A DNA stretch of 64,000 bases, from contig JAURVB010008681.1 in the NCBI GenBank assembly GCA_033002965.1, positions 1 through 64,000 of the forward strand. The letters are read 5' to 3'. Origin of the DNA: Piper betle (Eukaryota > Streptophyta > Magnoliopsida > Piperales > Piperaceae). The position numbers and the translations under genes were made by a program. The notes beneath the pieces were generated by a model. It saw only the letters and a list, made by a program, of their open reading frames with translations, was not told the DNA's origin and did no database searches. The stretch's first letter is position 1, and each line of letters starts with the position of its first letter. Shown piece after piece: positions 48,677-58,211 of this stretch.

Positions 48677-51487
48677 TAAAAATATTTGACTTGTTCTGGG
48701 AAGGATAGAATGTTGGAGAATTATTATTATAATAATAATATTATTATATTTTATTCACAACCCAGTTAAAGTCTGGTGTTGGGATATTTTCTCATACCCT
48801 AGCCGTCATTTTTGTGAGCGGGCATCTTCCTCACCCTAGCCGCCTACTTCCCATTTTCTTCTCCATTCTCTCCTCTTACTCCCCTCTCTAGGCAGCATTC
48901 TTACAACTCGTCTTCGTGCCCTGTTCGATATGCTTTCCTTGTTCTTCTTTTGCTCATTTTATAGTTGCTGTTTTGTTTTCCCATAAGCATGCATTCCATG
49001 ATCGCCATGCTAATTCTGCTGCTTCATCAATTCATGATCGCCATACTAATTCTGCTGCTTCATCAAGTCATGATCGCCTTGCCATTTCTGTTGCTTCATC
49101 AACGTTCTATGGTATGTAATTGTTTGGTTTAGGATAATGGTGCAACGCTGTGGGGGATAGTTTCATGTTTGGGATTGTTCCTTCGGTGCTTGTCAAGTTA
49201 GGCATCCATATCAGTTCATCGGCCAAGGCTCACATCGTGCATGCTCACAGCCTTGATGGTGTGGGTTGTCATGCGAGGAGAAGGGAAGCTTTCCCGGTGG
49301 TGCTGCTGGCCAGGCATCATGTGCCTTGGTGCAAGACGGTGTTCGCCTTGGATAGCTACTGTAAAACACGAACTTTAGGCTTCCTCTCTGGCTGATTTTG
49401 ATTTTGTTATTGACGCTTGGTTGGGATGCTCTATATGGTTGTTCAATTAGATTGTTGGGGAAGGTTGCAGTTAGTGAAGGCATCGTGATCTGGTTTTGTG
49501 CCAAGATAAAGTTTGGAGAAGAGAAGGTCGGCAGGGAAGAAGAATTATTCCGGTGGCAAACTCGTAAATAAAACTTGACTCGACACCGGCTCGAGTTAAA
49601 AATAATACTAACTCGTAATAAATCCTCTAAAAATTATTATTCTAATGGTTATGGGTTACAGTTGCTAAACTAATTAATTATTGTACGAAATCGCCATGAG
49701 TAATAAAAAATATGGTAATGATAAACTGTTGATAATTAATCGGTGTACTATAAGCTATTAATGTTAAATCGGATGGTTATAAGTGATTAATGAAATAAAG
49801 ATTTCACCTTTACCATATTAAATTTAATACTAGGTAGATAAAGTGATTATTTTAATAACGAGTTAGTAAGGTAGAAAATGAGTTATTAAACTATAATCGT
49901 GTAAAAATCACAAGCGTTGAACCTAAATAGCATAATGAAAATAAATAAAGTTCGAACCTTTATTGAGTTGAATAATTTAAAATAATTGTATTAGTAGTAT
50001 CCTTGAATTAGGATAATACAAATCATTTTAAATAATTTAATCGAACGACTTAATTAATTGCTACTTAAATATTCTGAATTAATAAAAAGTTAATAGATTA
50101 TTATAGGTATACCAAAGCTTTTATTCAATGAATTAAGTATCTAGTACTCACTAAATGGCTATTAATAATGATAGTGATTAAAAATTAAAATTGTAAACTA
50201 AATCGTCAAGATCGTGGTTAAGTAATTATCATCTCAAAGGAAAATATACTAATAATAGTAATTAAATACTTGTTTATAAGTTAATAATTATTTTATCATT
50301 AGTGAAGTGTGAATTATGATTTAAATAATTAATTTAAAATGTAAAGTATGACTTAAATGATTATGTCACATGAATAATTAATTATCTCACTAGACTTGTT
50401 GTAAATGTTGAGAATTTAATATTTAATATTGTTGAATGTTGCATGCTTTATGTTGTCGAATTCTAATAATGATATATTTAAGTCATTTAGTTGCATGCAT
50501 TTCTACTCGAATAAAATTATACTTATGTATAATTTATGTTCTCGTTCAGATTAGGATCGTTGGTCACGGTTGCAGGTTCACTTACGAACTATCCAGGTCC
50601 GTATAATTATTTGAAATGTTGTATTTTCCCTTTTTAGCAGCCCTGGTCGGCCTGAGCCCAGATTTGACCACCATGCACCGAGTGCAACCGGGGTCAAGGA
50701 ATTGACTCAGTCCGACACGGGGCCGCACCCTTTAAAAAATTACTATGTGGGAGTCTTGGTCGACTTGAGTTCATATCCGACCACCATGCACTGAGCGCAA
50801 CCGGGGTCAATGAATTGACTCAATTCGACACAGGGCAGCACCCCCTGAAAGATTAAATACCTGCCCCTATGCCGAAAGGGGTGACAGGGTGCAGTGGCGC
50901 AAGACGGCTCATTATGCACTTGTGATACCGAGAGGGTGAGTCAATGGCAAATATCGATAACTATAGGTCGTGGGCCACGTAGCGTGTGTGCGCATGCATG
51001 GGATTGTAGCTAGATGGGGTGGCCACCCCTCCCAGCATAATTGGAGCTCAGCATAGGCTCATAACTACTAAAAGTCTTGAGAAATGATAATAGGGATTAT
51101 ATTGACTTGTTTCATTTAATTATGCGGCTTAGTGGTTTTATCACTAACACGGAATTGCCTCCGCAGGTGAGTAGCTTTGGACTGAGGATTAAGAGGGTGG
51201 TTGGTGGTTCTTTTACCCACCTAGGTTGGTGAATTGATAATAAATTGGACTTCCTTTATTCTCTTGTGTTATAAATGTAGCTATGGGAAACCGTCAGAGA
51301 CTGTGGGACTTTGTACTCACTAGTTAATCATTTTACGTATGTCACGTGCTACCAAACATGATTTATTTTTATTACTTATAAATTTCTAGACTTATTTGCC
51401 GTATTATGATTCATGTTCTTGAATGTTATTGTTACATCATTTATGGTTTTGAGCAACCCCTAAATCGGGTTAGGGCAGGCCGTTACA
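48629..51487 (+). repeat. E4 3' LTR
   Basis: 2859 bp from TGTAAAGATTGTG, just after 'gttggggaga', to GGCCGTTACA. It has an expanded AT microsatellite (48643-48670). The shared module (inverse orientation) is near 49565-49625. Downstream boxes 'ccgagtgcaaccggggtcaa' and 'gcggcttagtggttttatca' match E2. It lacks the 88-bp minisatellite, so it belongs to the same LTR type as E2. Confidence 0.9.
48643..48671. repeat. (AT)n microsatellite in the E4 3' LTR
   Basis: About 14 AT units. The 5' LTR of the same element has only a short 'aaaatatatattta' at this place (44821-44836), so the run grew after insertion. Confidence 0.85.
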
Positions 51488-51951
51488 AAGCACGTGGTAT
51501 TTTTACAGATTTTGCCAACAAGAGCGAGTGGCATGGAGATATGTACAGGTCCACACCAGACTCCTTTCCAAACCCTTCGGGTAGTGCGTGCATGAGGGAT
51601 TGTGTAATGCGTCACTATTTCAGAATTTATGGCACCAACTTAACGTCCTTTGCCACTCAGCACCATGATAGGTATAACATAGACGATGTGTAGGGCGTAA
51701 GTGTTGCATGTATGAATACGCATCATTAAAGCTCATGACACCGCATCGCCGACGCGTTGTTCAAGTATGTTATGCTTACCACTCGCGCGAACCTAATTCT
51801 GAAGCTTGTATTTGCAATGAATGGAACAACCACTTCGTTGAAGCCTATAATAGTTGCTTTTAATCAAATGATCACCTTCGTTACTAATGCGCTTCATATA
51901 ACATATGTTGATCTTGTAAATCCCCTACTGAATCCTTGTGAACACCCATAT
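51488..51951 (+). other. Orphan segment between E4 and E5, coding-like but unidentified
   Basis: No similarity to any LTR or internal sequence in the window, and of more even base composition. Plus-strand frame 51487-51693 has about 68 codons without a stop and unusual content for repeat DNA, with several Cys, His and Trp (for example EWHGDMYRS and MRDCVMRHYFRIYG). A second frame near 51733-51861 reads MTPHRRRVVQVCYAYHSREP and ends at a stop near 51861. It may be a captured or orphaned gene exon, or an unknown transposon. It also occupies the place where the first ~200 bp of the E5 5' LTR should be. Confidence 0.3.
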
Positions 51952-52811
51952 CATTTTCACATACGGGTGCAGGGGCATCTTCCTCACCCTCAGCCGCTCT
52001 AGGTCTCCTCTTCGTCCTTGCCGGTGTTTCTTCCTTGCTTGGGTATCCTTTCTCATCTCCCTTCTTCATTTTTCTTTGCATTCGACATGTCTTTTTAATT
52101 GACAATAAGCTTTCGACAAACATGAGAATTAAAGTTCTGAAATCAACAATAACAACAAAAACCAAACTAGAAAATGGAATTCTTGCCATGGTCGACGGGT
52201 CTGAAGTTGGGCAACGATAGAAGCGACTCGTAAAACAAAGACTTCATAGGCAGCGCTCACACCCCCGATGACGTCTCTAGCTGCTGGTCAAAGCGGTGGC
52301 GTCGCTTGTCCCCGAAGTTCCAACAGGTCGGTTCTACGGTGGTTACTGAGTGGAGGTGGAGGTGCAACGCTGTGGAGCCTAGGACGTCCAAGCCAGATTA
52401 TCTGGCCAATACTCATGCCACGCACGCTTGCAGCGCTTGGGCCTTGATGTTGGGTTGCCGTGTAGGGAGAAGGGGAAGTGCTCCCGGTGGTGCTGCAGGC
52501 CAGGAGTTCGCGCCTTCGTGAAGAACGGAGTTTTACGTGGGTAGTTGCTGCACAGCACAAGCTTTATGCTTCCAATTGGATTGGTAGGGAAACGAGTGAA
52601 GGACCCGTGGTCTGGTTTTGGGCCGAAGAGGAAGACATTCGTCAGCCTGGTTTGGTGCAGGACACCAACCTTGGATAGCTTACCGTAAAACCTGGACGCA
52701 GGGGCTTCATCTTTGCTCGTTTTTACGTTGTTGTTGACGCCTTGTTGGGTTGCTTACATGGTTGTTCAATTGGGTAGCTGGGGAATTGAAGACGGACGTG
52801 GACCAGTGTGT
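51952..52811 (+). repeat. E5 5' LTR, first piece (5'-truncated)
   Basis: Similarity to the 3' LTR begins at 'cattttcacatacgggtg' (compare 62132-62150); the LTR start TGTAAAG and about 200 bp are absent. It continues to 'gaccagtgtgt', where the F2a solo LTR begins. Frames at 52288-52925 fall in the GC-rich LTR zone and are not genes. Confidence 0.8.
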
Positions 52812-53138
52812 TGCAGGAAACCCGTGACCTCGAGTCGTGGTTTTACGTCACCGAATCGAGCTCAGAATTCTAACCGCGTTGGTTCGAGTCGAGTCGCCAC
52901 GAACCTGCGTGCATGTAGCCTGTAGCCAGCGTGAAAGTTGCGAGCGTCAAGAGTTGGGGCACTCGAATACATGATGACAACACCGTATAAGATGGTGAGA
53001 AATGAGTTATCTACTGCTACGACAAGTATGCATGGCATTTGTTTTTCTTTTTGTATGTTTAAGCGTACAATAGTTTAGGCCGAATAACGCATTAGGCAAG
53101 CGTTAGATTACATTCGGGTGGGTTATTAGTTATAGAGC

Positions 53139-53966
53139 ATGCCATTTGGATGTTGTTGTCTTTGTTTTATTTTATGGGATTTTTTCATATATTTTCTATA
53201 TTTTTTTAGAATTTATAACGAACTAGTTATTATTTTGACTCGAGTCAAAATTGAGTCAATACTTATTTACGTTTTTTTCCATTGGAGTATTTCACCCCCT
53301 TTCCCGACACTTCCCCACCCAAACCCTACAGCCACCTTGCGCTCGTCGCCGCCGCCACCGTCGCCGACATCACACTGCCACCAACTCGTCGCCCCCGCCT
53401 TGCTGTGCCATCACGGTGCCGCCCCGACCAGCCCCGGCCACCATCTCGCCGTCACGACGCCGGAATGGCCCCACAAGCCGCGACACCCTCCCTTGTCGAT
53501 TCGCCGCCATCCGAGCCACGCCGCCGTCGCTGTGACCACCTGTCGACCACCCCTCGCCGTCGCCGACGTTTCCCCATCATCCCGACCGCCGTCGAGGCCG
53601 GCCGTAGCCCCGATCGGAGCACGCCGCTCGACGCGCCGCCGACAGCCATCGCTGCCCCGGCTACCCTGTTTGACACCACCATTGGACCAAGCTCGACGAG
53701 CTGGTGCCGATAGACCCCCGATTGTCCCGTCCCGAAATCATTGCCGGAAAACCGCCAGACCCTCCGGAAACTGTCAGACCCTCCGGAAAACTGTCGACAC
53801 TCGCCGGAAAACCGCCAGAACCGTCGGAAAATTGGATTTGTGGGAAATTCGCTGGATCATCCGCCGAATGCACCCGGTTCAATCTGATTGGACTTCGGAC
53901 GCCGCCAGGTGCCGAATTCGAGTTTCGAGCCACGAAACGAAAACCCTAGCTGTCGCCGATTTTTGA
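53139..53966 (+). other. GC-rich open frame inside the nested F2a solo LTR
   Basis: A 275-codon frame, rich in P, R, S and T after an AT-rich start. Its last third resembles the frame at 31041-31547, with a net length difference of 27 nt between shared anchors, which keeps the frame. It stops just before a possible splice donor (GCGAG then GTATAATT, 53976). Frames on other strands are open too, so this may simply reflect GC-rich sequence. No known domain. Confidence 0.25.
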
Positions 53967-54441
53967 CGACGCGAGGTATAATTTATTTTAACTTAATTAT
54001 TTGAAAGTATTGATTATTAGAATTTGCATGCTAAGATTGGTGAATTGTGTGTTACAATAATATATATAAATGTAGATTTGATTAAGGATAAAATATAAAA
54101 TTTGTTTGATTGAGTGGTGTTAAAAATGGAAGCTAAGAAACCAATTAGGGTAAGTAGGTAATGATCATGATCTAATGCAAACTAGCCTAAGTAGACTTGC
54201 TAGAATTGATATAGGTTGATGTGTGTTGATTGATGCGTGATTGTGTTGATTGTGTGTGCATGCTATAGGATGTGTGATTTATCATGCAGGCGTTAGTTTT
54301 TAGCTTGATTGTGTAGGTACGGTGTATGAGCTCGCCGCGTAGGCGTGTTGGACCCGTTTGGAGCTTCTACCAGGTCCGTTTAGGACTCGTTCTCTGTTTT
54401 TACTCTACTCTATTGTGTATTTGATTTATCATGTGTAGGAC

Positions 54442-54477
54442 GAGTTAAGTGGCATTTTATCGGATCCCACTTAACTC
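54442..54477 (+). promoter_or_regulatory. Conserved F2 hairpin (11-bp stem)
   Basis: GAGTTAAGTGG (54442-54452) and CCACTTAACTC (54467-54477) pair without mismatch around a 14-base loop with TTTTATCGGATC. A TATA-like TATAAAT follows at 54584-54590, preceded by two CCCTCGAG words near 54511 and 54527. Confidence 0.7.
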
Positions 54478-56664
54478 AGGCCATTTAGCCAACGATTTTC
54501 CGGATTAATAACCCTCGAGGATGAGATCCCTCGAGTTTGTTTTCGAACTTCAGATCCAGCTCACGATGCCTTCGGGCCTATTGTATAAATCCCAACCTAG
54601 ACCTATATATATGTATAGTTTTCGCGTTTTCAGTGGGAGATTGAATGGGGAAATCCGACTACCGTGCTACGCGAGTGGGCACGTGTGAGTCGATAGTGGG
54701 CTCTGGAATGGTGTGCAGGCCGTTTCATTCCCGAGGGATCTGACAACTCCACCTTTGAGTTCCTCAAACCTAGAGAAGTGTGGAGGTTCACGGGTACTGC
54801 AATGCAGCGCATGTCTAGACTTGTGGTTTCAAAGGGTACTAAAGGTGACTACCTGAGAGTGCTCGGCCTTCGTGCTCAAGGCCAGGTGTAATATGGAAGG
54901 TGTAGAGGGCGTAAAGGAATGAGATTTGACTGCGAGAAGCGATAGAGAAATGGCGAAGGTATGAGAATGAGAAAGAAAGGGGGACGCTGTCGACCCGAGG
55001 GCGACGGCTCCCATATGTGCCCTGATGAGAGTTCTTGAGGAAGTATATGGTTTTCATTCAACAGAAGAGTTTGCTCTCCTGTGCCAGATTGATATTAGTT
55101 ATTTTCCGGGCCGGTAACACTCGTTACTAACGGTTTTTCTATATATATGTAGGTGAGGAATGCGAGCGATGAAAGCTGTCGGGACTGCGGAGGAGCAGCA
55201 CGGAACCGCGCACACATGTACCTGCCTTGTGTAATGTATAATGATGGCGTGTTAATGCTGTGTGAATGATAATTAGAATGTTTTTGTCTTGATAAATTGC
55301 TTCTTATGAGACGAGCGGATAATTGTGAATGAGTAGGGAGCCATTAGAGTTCAGACTAGGCTAAGATAAAACGAAAGAGATAATGACTGAATGCCATAGT
55401 AGATTGTTATGTTTTATCATATTTTGATAAAATATTTATATACCCTTGTTGTGGACAGGTTGGCCCTTATTGCACTTTTAAGGGAAACTCTGTCCGTTTT
55501 TTCGTAGTAGTATATATTTTCTTTTGGTTTCTCATTTATTGTTTTCTCTTGTCTTTGCTTGCATATCATCACATGCACGTAGGACTCCGTTAGAACCCAA
55601 TTGTTCCCATTCATGCATCTCATGGTTGCATCCCCATCTTAAGACGCCGAGGGTAGATCCGGGTCGGCTTAACTAAACCAGTACATTAGCGAACGATTCG
55701 GTCGCCAGTGACATTTCTGGGTCGGTTCATGGGTGAGCCGAAACGGGGTGTTACACCAAGGTCTGGTTTTGGTGCAGAGGAGAAAATGGTGACAGGAAGA
55801 AGAAGAAGTAGAAGGGCAGTGGCAATTCTGCAAATACTGATTGATTCGATACCGACCAGAGTTAAAAATAAAACGAACTCATAATAAATCTTTAAAAATA
55901 ATTATTTTAATGGGTTATGGCTAAAGTTACTAAACTAACTAATTATTGTATGAAATCGCCACGAGTAATAAAAAAACGGTAATTATAAAGGGTCGATAAT
56001 TAATCAGGCGTAATTAAATCGAACGGTTATAAGTAATTAATAAAATAAAGATTAATTAAACGGTAATTCAAGCGATTAAATTAAATCGAACGGTTATAAG
56101 TAATTAATAAAATAAAGATTTTACCTTTACCATATTAAATTTAATATTAGGTAAATAAAGTAATTATTTTAATAACGAGTCAATAATGTAGAAATTGGGT
56201 TATTAAACTATGGTCGGGTAGCAATCACTCGCCTCGAACCTAAATAGCATAATGAAAATCAATAAAGTTCGATACTTTATAGAGTCGAATAATTTAAAAT
56301 AATTGTATTAATAATATTTACGAATTAAAATAATACAAATTGTTTTAAATAATTTAATTGAACAACTTAATTAAATAAATTGCTGTAAATAATAGTAGCG
56401 ATTAAAAATTATAACCGTCAACTAAATCATCAAGATCAGGGTTAAATAATTATCACCGCAAAGGAAAATTAAATACTTGTTTCTTAGTAATAATTATTTT
56501 ATCAACTGTTAGGTATTAATTATAAGTTAGATAATTAATTTAAAATGTAAAGTAGGACTTAAATGATTATATCACATGAATAATCAATTATCTCACTAGA
56601 TTTGTTGAAAATTTAATATTTAATATTTTGAATTGTTACATGATATGATGTCAAATTTTAATAA

Positions 56665-56666
<2 letters not shown>

Positions 56667-56704
<38 letters not shown>
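56667..56704. repeat. (AT)n microsatellite in the E5 5' LTR
   Basis: About 19 AT units. The same place in the 3' LTR (63455-63469) has only about 7, so the tract changed length after insertion. Confidence 0.9.
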
Positions 56705-56707
<3 letters not shown>

Positions 56708-56820
56708 ACATTTAGTTGCATGCATTTCTACTAGAATAAAATTAAACTTGTGTATAATTTTATATTCTCGTTCAGATTAGGATCATTGGTCGCAGATGTG
56801 AGTTCGAAATATCCAGGTCC

Positions 56821-56960
56821 GTATAATTATTTTAAATGTTATATTTTCCCAAGTTGGTAGTTGTCCGTATAATTATTTGAAATGTTGTATTTTCCCAAGT
56901 TGGTAGCTGTCCGTATAATTATTTGAAATGGTGTCTTTTCCCAAACTGGTATAATTATAT
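56821..56960 (+). repeat. 46-bp tandem repeat in the E5 5' LTR
   Basis: GTATAATTATTTGAAATG recurs at 56821, 56867 and 56913, each 46 bp apart, with a fourth degenerate copy near 56951. The unit also includes 'ttttcccaagttggtag'. The 3' LTR has the same array with starts at 63587, 63629, 63675 and 63721. Confidence 0.85.
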
Positions 56961-56999
56961 GAAATTGTGTATTTTTTTCCAAACTGGTAGCCTTTGTTG

Positions 57000-57625
57000 G
57001 CACTAATCTCAGAATGCGCTGGGAGACAATTTCTAATCTCAGATAGAACTGGAAGACCATGGCTAATTTGAAAATGAATTGGAGAGCACCTAATTTCAAA
57101 ATGAGCTGGGAGACAATTTCTAACTCAGGTTGAACTAGGAGACCATGACTAATCTAAAATTGAATTGGGACACCACCTAATCTCAAAATGAGCTGGGACA
57201 CAATTTCTAATCTCAGGATGAACTGGGAGACCATGACTAATCTCAAAATGAATTGGGAGACCACCTAATCTCAGAATGAGCTGGGAGACAATTTCTAATA
57301 TAAGAATGAACTAGGAGACCATGACTAATCTCAAAATGAATTGGGAGACCACCTAATCTCAGAATGAGCTGGGAGACAATTTCTAATCTCAGAATGAACT
57401 GGGAGACCATGACTAATCTCAAAATGAATTGGGAGACAACCTAATCTCCGAATGAGCATGGAGACAATTTCTAATCTCAGAATGAACTAGGAGACCATGA
57501 CTAATCTCAAAATGACCTGGGAGACCACCTAATCTCAGAATGAGTTGGGAGACGACTTTTACTAATCTCAGAATGACCTGAGAGACAAATTACTAATCTC
57601 AGAATGACCTGAGAGATAATTACTA
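57000..57625 (+). repeat. 88-bp higher-order minisatellite in the E5 5' LTR
   Basis: Three related subunits of about 29 bp (with gagctggg, gaactggg and gaattggg) repeat in fixed order. The same subunit start AATCTC or its variant occurs at 57179, 57267, 57355, 57443 and 57531, exactly 88 bp apart each time. The edges are made of single, more diverged subunits. Confidence 0.92.
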
Positions 57626-58053
57626 AAGACTTGTGTAATAATAATAATAAAAACGAGTGAAATGATAATAGGGATTATATTGACTTGTTTCATTTAATTA
57701 TGCGGCTTAGTGGTTTTATCACTAACGCGGAATTGCCTCCGCAGGTGAGCAGCATTGGACTGAAGAATAGAAGTGTGGTTGGTGGTTCTTTTACCAACCT
57801 AGGTATGGTGAATCGATAATAAAAATTGGACTTCCTTATTATTCTCTTGTGTTATAAATGTGGCTATGGGAAACGGTCCGAGACTGTGGGACAGTTATTT
57901 TATATTTTAGAGAACATGATTTATTGTTATGAATTTATATTATATGTTGTGAGACTTATTTGCTGTATTTAAATTCATGTTCTGGAATGTTACATTTACA
58001 TTAACTATATTTTTAAGTAACACCCGGTCCAGGTTCGGGCGGGTCGTTACAGG

Positions 58054-58065
58054 TGGTATCAGAGC
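58054..58065 (+). promoter_or_regulatory. E5 primer-binding site (tRNA-Met type)
   Basis: TGGTATCAGAGC, complementary to plant initiator tRNA-Met, two bases after the 5' LTR end, with the same spacing as in E2. Confidence 0.95.
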
Positions 58066-58211
58066 CTGGTTTCCCACTAGCTCACATTTTATGACTCAAG
58101 TACCTTGTTGAAAAGTCCAATAATTATCTTTTCCCACTGTGTTGTGTTATTAATTAACAAATTCATTCGCTAATAAACCTAAGTCATAACTGAAACATAA
58201 AACATATACTA

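Larger units (their letters stand above)
44808..51487 (+). mobile_element. E4: decayed F1 (Tekay/Del-like) retrotransposon
   Basis: Plus-strand element with a truncated 5' LTR (44808-45165), a broken gag-pol tail (45166-48518), a polypurine tract before 48629 and a 3' LTR to 51487. Order of domains: end of Gag, protease, RT, RNase H, integrase, partial chromodomain. It has no target duplication (AAATA before, AAGCA after). Stops and indels are more numerous than in E5, so it is older or has drifted longer. Confidence 0.88.
52812..55755 (+). mobile_element. F2a solo LTR nested in the E5 5' LTR
   Basis: 2944 bp from TGCAGGAAACCCGTGACC to ACGGGGTGTTACA. It matches the solo LTR at 30373-33238 throughout (GC-rich zone, CCTCGAGG box, hairpin, end). 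The E5 3' LTR reads without a break across the same place (near 62990-63000), which proves the insertion. I cannot see a target duplication: the bases before (GTGTGT) and after (CCAAG) differ, so the edges have been altered. Confidence 0.9.
55756..58051 (+). repeat. E5 5' LTR, second piece
   Basis: Resumes with 'ccaaggtctggttttggtgc' (compare 62994-63013) and ends GGGTCGTTACA at 58051, just before the primer-binding site. It includes the shared module near 55845-55895 and an AT-rich zone with a near-duplicate of 'aattaaatcgaacggttata' (56010 and 56083) that the 3' LTR lacks. It also holds an AT microsatellite and both tandem arrays. Confidence 0.88.

Noticed and set aside
56667..56704. Origin or matrix-attachment site suggested by the long AT run
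   Set aside because: It is a simple dinucleotide repeat that differs in length between the two LTRs of one element, which is normal microsatellite slippage.
57000..57625. CRISPR-like array
   Set aside because: The spacing is regular, but there are no unique spacers: all parts of the 88-bp unit repeat. The context is a plant retrotransposon LTR.
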